Origin: Streptomyces katrae
GTDB lineage: Bacteria; Actinomycetota; Actinomycetes; Streptomycetales; Streptomycetaceae
DNA: 6,463 nt
Direction: 5' to 3'
Assembly (NCBI RefSeq): GCF_000966975.1
Contig: NZ_JZWV01000854.1
Coordinates: 1 to 6,463, forward strand
In this document: piece after piece, positions 4,491 through 6,463 of the stretch
How positions within the stretch are numbered: position 1 is the stretch's first letter
Layout of the letters: each line of letters opens with the position of its first letter
Position numbers and translations under genes: made by a program
The notes under the pieces: generated by a model
Seen by the model: the letters and a program-made list of their open reading frames with translations, nothing else
Told to the model about the DNA's origin: nothing
The model's database searches: none

Positions 4491-5269
4491 GCTCTCTCCT
4501 GCTGCTGACCAACGCCCTGCAGCCGTCCGCCGAAGTGCTGCCCGCACTCGGACTGCTGCTGCACAACGTCCGGGTCGCCCCGGCCGAGGGACCGGCCCTG
4601 GTGGACACCCCCGGGGCCGACGTGATCCTCGTCGACGGCCGCCGCGACCTGCCGCAGGTGCGGTCGCTGTGCCAGCTGCTGCGGTCCACCGGGCCCGGCT
4701 GCCCGCTGATCCTCGTCGTCACGGAGGGCGGCCTCGCCGCCGTCACCGCCGACTGGGGCATCGACGACGTACTCCTCGACACCGCCGGCCCGGCCGAGGT
4801 CGAGGCCCGGCTGCGGCTGGCCACGGGCCGCCAGCAGCTCGGCTCCGACGACTCCCCCATGGAGATCCGCAACGGCGACCTGTCGGTCGACGAGGCGACG
4901 TACTCCGCCAAGCTCAAGGGCCGGGTCCTGGACCTGACCTTCAAGGAGTTCGAGCTCCTGAAGTACCTCGCCCAGCACCCCGGACGGGTCTTCACCCGTG
5001 CCCAGCTCCTCCAGGAGGTCTGGGGCTACGACTACTTCGGCGGCACCCGGACGGTGGACGTCCACGTCCGGCGGCTGCGCGCCAAGCTCGGGCCCGAGCA
5101 CGAGTCGCTGATCGGGACCGTCCGCAACGTCGGCTACCGCTTCGTGACCCCCGAGAAGGTCGAGCGGGCGGCGGCGGAGGCGGCGGCCAAGGCCGAACGG
5201 AAGAAGGCCCCGGCAGCCGAGACCCCGGCCGAGGCCCCCGCCGAGACCCCGTCGGCCGTCCCCCAGTAG
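4487..5269 (+). CDS. glnR: GlnR, orphan OmpR-type global nitrogen regulator
   Basis: GlnR is the cytoplasmic transcription factor controlling glutamine synthetase, ammonium transport, nitrate/nitrite reduction and other nitrogen genes in streptomycetes. The 260-residue product starts [14 protein letters not shown] and has two domains: a receiver-like domain (about 1-115) with D50 in VILVDGRR, and a winged helix (about 127-222) with [33 protein letters not shown] and VRNVGYRFV. The usual acidic pair near the receiver N-terminus is replaced by T8-N9, matching known GlnR, which dimerises without phosphorylation and has no partner kinase. None is encoded here. The last ~37 residues are an Ala/Glu/Pro tail, variable in the family. 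GTG 4487 is supported by AGGTGG six bases upstream and by the N-terminus I know for Streptomyces GlnR; it overlaps the uORF stop. Confidence 0.96.
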   Translation: MSSLLLLTNALQPSAEVLPALGLLLHNVRVAPAEGPALVDTPGADVILVDGRRDLPQVRSLCQLLRSTGPGCPLILVVTEGGLAAVTADWGIDDVLLDTAGPAEVEARLRLATGRQQLGSDDSPMEIRNGDLSVDEATYSAKLKGRVLDLTFKEFELLKYLAQHPGRVFTRAQLLQEVWGYDYFGGTRTVDVHVRRLRAKLGPEHESLIGTVRNVGYRFVTPEKVERAAAEAAAKAERKKAPAAETPAEAPAETPSAVPQ

Positions 5270-5294
5270 GCGTCCCCCGTCCGGAGGAACCCCT

Positions 5295-5333
5295 GTGACC
5301 ATCCACTCTCCAGGACGCCCTGCCCAGAGGTAG
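5295..5333 (+). other. Possible 12-codon mini-ORF between glnR and the LacI gene
   Basis: GGAGG (5283-5287) is followed after 7 nt by GTG 5295 and twelve codons (VTIHSPGRPAQR) ending in TAG 5331-5333. It is in the same frame as the LacI-family gene, separated only by that stop and eight more codons. It could be a minor uORF or the remnant of a longer N-terminus. Evidence is only the Shine-Dalgarno spacing. Confidence 0.25.
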
Positions 5334-5350
5334 GTCACCCCGCGTAGACT
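5321..5350 (+). promoter_or_regulatory. Promoter of the LacI-family gene (leaderless start)
   Basis: TAGACT (5345-5350) fits the streptomycete -10 consensus, and its end lies 7 nt before the GTG start at 5358, so the transcript should begin at or next to the start codon. This agrees with the absence of any Shine-Dalgarno at that codon. The -35 is weak: TGCCCA at 5321-5326 with an 18-nt spacer matches only three bases of TTGACA. Confidence 0.6.
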
Positions 5351-5357
5351 TCCGCGC

Positions 5358-6380
5358 GTGGCCAAGGTGACGCGGGATGACGTTGCACGACTTGCGGGTA
5401 CGTCTACCGCCGTCGTGAGCTACGTCATCAACAACGGACCCAGGCCGGTCGCCCCGGCCACGCGCGAGCGTGTCCTCGCCGCGATCAAGGACCTGGGCTA
5501 CCGCCCGGACCGGGTCGCCCAGGCGATGGCGTCGCGGCGTACCGACCTCATAGGCATGATCGTCCCGGACGCGCGCCAGCCGTTCTTCGCGGAGATGGCG
5601 CACGCGGTCGAGCAGGCCGCCGCCGAGCGCGGAAAGATGGTCCTGGTCGGGAACTCCGACTACCGCGACGAGCGCGAGGTCCACTACCTGCGGGCCTTCC
5701 TCGGCATGCGGGTGTCGGGGCTGATCCTGGTCAGCCAGGGCATGAGCGAGCGGGCGGCGTCGGAGATCGAGGCCTGGGACGCGCGGATCGTGCTGCTGCA
5801 CGAGCGTCCCGAGGCCATCGACGACGTCGCCGTCGTCACCGACGACATCGGCGGCGCCCAGCTGGCCACCCGGCACCTCCTGGAGCACGGGCACGAGTAC
5901 GTGGCCTGCATCGGCGGCATCGAGAACACCCCGTCGGTCGGCGACCCGGTCGCCGACCACGTCGAGGGCTGGCGGCGGGCCATGCTCGAAGCCGGGCGCT
6001 CGGTCGAGGGCCGGGTCATCGAGGCCCCGTACAACCGCTACGACGCTTACCGGGTCGCCCTGGAGGTCCTGGCCCGGCCGGACCGGCCGACGGCGATCTT
6101 CTGTGCGACGGACGACCAGGCGATCGGCGTGCTGCGCGCTGCCCGGGAGCTGCGCATCGACGTGCCCGGGGAGCTGGCGGTGGCCGGCTTCGACGACGTG
6201 AAGGAAGCCGCACTGACGGACCCGCCGCTGACGACGGTCTCCTCGGACCGCCCGGCGATGGCCCGCGCGGCGGTGGACCTCGTCCTGGACGACGCCCTGC
6301 GGGTGGCGGGGTCGCGCCGCGAACGCCTGAAGCAGTTCCCGTCGGCCCTGGTGATCCGCCGAAGCTGCGGCTGCCGCTAG
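5358..6380 (+). CDS. LacI-family transcriptional regulator
   Basis: The 340-residue product has the full LacI/GalR layout. The N-terminal helix-turn-helix is at about residues 4-50 ([22 protein letters not shown]), with Y22 where many homologues have Arg (VSRVLN). The hinge is [11 protein letters not shown] (52-62), followed by a periplasmic-binding-protein-like effector domain from [14 protein letters not shown] (64-77) through [15 protein letters not shown] to LAVAGFDDV and LTDPPLTTV. The C-terminus, RRSCGCR, is usual for the family. Such proteins dimerise and repress by binding a palindromic operator, released or strengthened by a small effector, often a sugar or nucleoside; the effector cannot be read from sequence. 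No transporter or sugar enzyme adjoins it, so the target is unknown. The GTG start at 5358 is leaderless from TAGACT; the frame is closed upstream by TAG 5331. It follows glnR by 88 nt on the same strand but appears to have its own promoter. Confidence 0.93.
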   Translation: MAKVTRDDVARLAGTSTAVVSYVINNGPRPVAPATRERVLAAIKDLGYRPDRVAQAMASRRTDLIGMIVPDARQPFFAEMAHAVEQAAAERGKMVLVGNSDYRDEREVHYLRAFLGMRVSGLILVSQGMSERAASEIEAWDARIVLLHERPEAIDDVAVVTDDIGGAQLATRHLLEHGHEYVACIGGIENTPSVGDPVADHVEGWRRAMLEAGRSVEGRVIEAPYNRYDAYRVALEVLARPDRPTAIFCATDDQAIGVLRAARELRIDVPGELAVAGFDDVKEAALTDPPLTTVSSDRPAMARAAVDLVLDDALRVAGSRRERLKQFPSALVIRRSCGCR

Positions 6381-6408
6381 CCGAGCCTGCCCCTGGCCGA
6401 GGTCGGGC

Positions 6409-6439
6409 GCCCGCCGCGGACCGTTGCCGCTGCGCGGGC
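6409..6439 (+). terminator. GC-rich stem-loop after the LacI-family gene
   Basis: GCCCGC (6409-6414) pairs with GCGGGC (6434-6439), and inside it GCGG (6416-6419) pairs with CCGC (6427-6430) around a 7-nt loop. It begins 28 nt after the stop. There is no U-tract, as in many Streptomyces terminators, so the call is tentative. The remaining bases to 6463 contain no recognisable gene. Confidence 0.4.
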
Positions 6440-6463
6440 TGGGTCCCCTACCCGCCCTTCCAC

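Noticed and set aside
5269..5319. Inverted repeat GGCGTCC ... GGACGCC after glnR as a terminator
   Set aside because: The arms are 7 bp with a 37-nt gap and no U-tract; likely chance.

Overview
The window is about 6.5 kb of very GC-rich actinobacterial chromosome, almost certainly Streptomyces. Codon third positions are strongly G/C, GTG starts are common, and the response-regulator gene encodes a protein I recognise as Streptomyces GlnR (S. coelicolor SCO4159). It is a core-chromosome neighbourhood, not an obvious accessory island: no transposase, phage gene, CRISPR array or tRNA was seen.

Layout. Bases 1-577 (minus) are the 5' two thirds of a thiosulfate sulfurtransferase gene, cysA, running off the left edge. 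Its 5' region (578-909) holds a separate short gene: a leaderless 27-codon leader peptide (862-779, minus) with two Cys-Arg codon pairs and a good sigma-70-type promoter. Between it and cysA is a C-rich transcript segment with no U for 94 nt. Bases 1024-1743 (minus) encode a membrane-anchored DUF2993/LmeA-like lipid-binding protein, followed by a strong terminator (946-982). Bases 1888-3765 (minus) encode a two-part membrane protein: a disordered Pro/Ala/Gln-rich N-terminal half built from three short motifs in an array, and a C-terminal block of about nine hydrophobic helices. Its start overlaps the stop of a MoaD/ThiS-type sulfur carrier gene (3762-4016, minus) by four bases. A divergent intergenic region (4017-4427) holds a plus-strand terminator-like hairpin with no gene upstream of it on that strand. 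Next comes a 20-codon upstream ORF (4428-4490) whose stop overlaps the GTG start of glnR (4487-5269, plus); the glnR ribosome-binding site lies inside a hairpin. A LacI-family regulator (5358-6380, plus) follows, apparently leaderless from its own TAGACT promoter.

How the parts fit. Two themes meet here. The first is sulfur transfer: the rhodanese CysA with a cysteine-codon leader peptide that could sense Cys supply, and a thiocarboxylate-type sulfur carrier. The second is nitrogen control: GlnR, the global nitrogen regulator of streptomycetes. From memory, the order sulfurtransferase, DUF2993/LmeA, divergent glnR resembles M. tuberculosis Rv0815c-Rv0817c-Rv0818, so the block looks like ancient actinobacterial synteny.

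The least described items are small and regulatory: the leaderless Cys leader with a U-free C-rich downstream segment, the translationally coupled uORF and RBS-masking hairpin of glnR, the isolated terminator upstream of it, a G-quadruplex-prone spacer, and the motif-array membrane protein.
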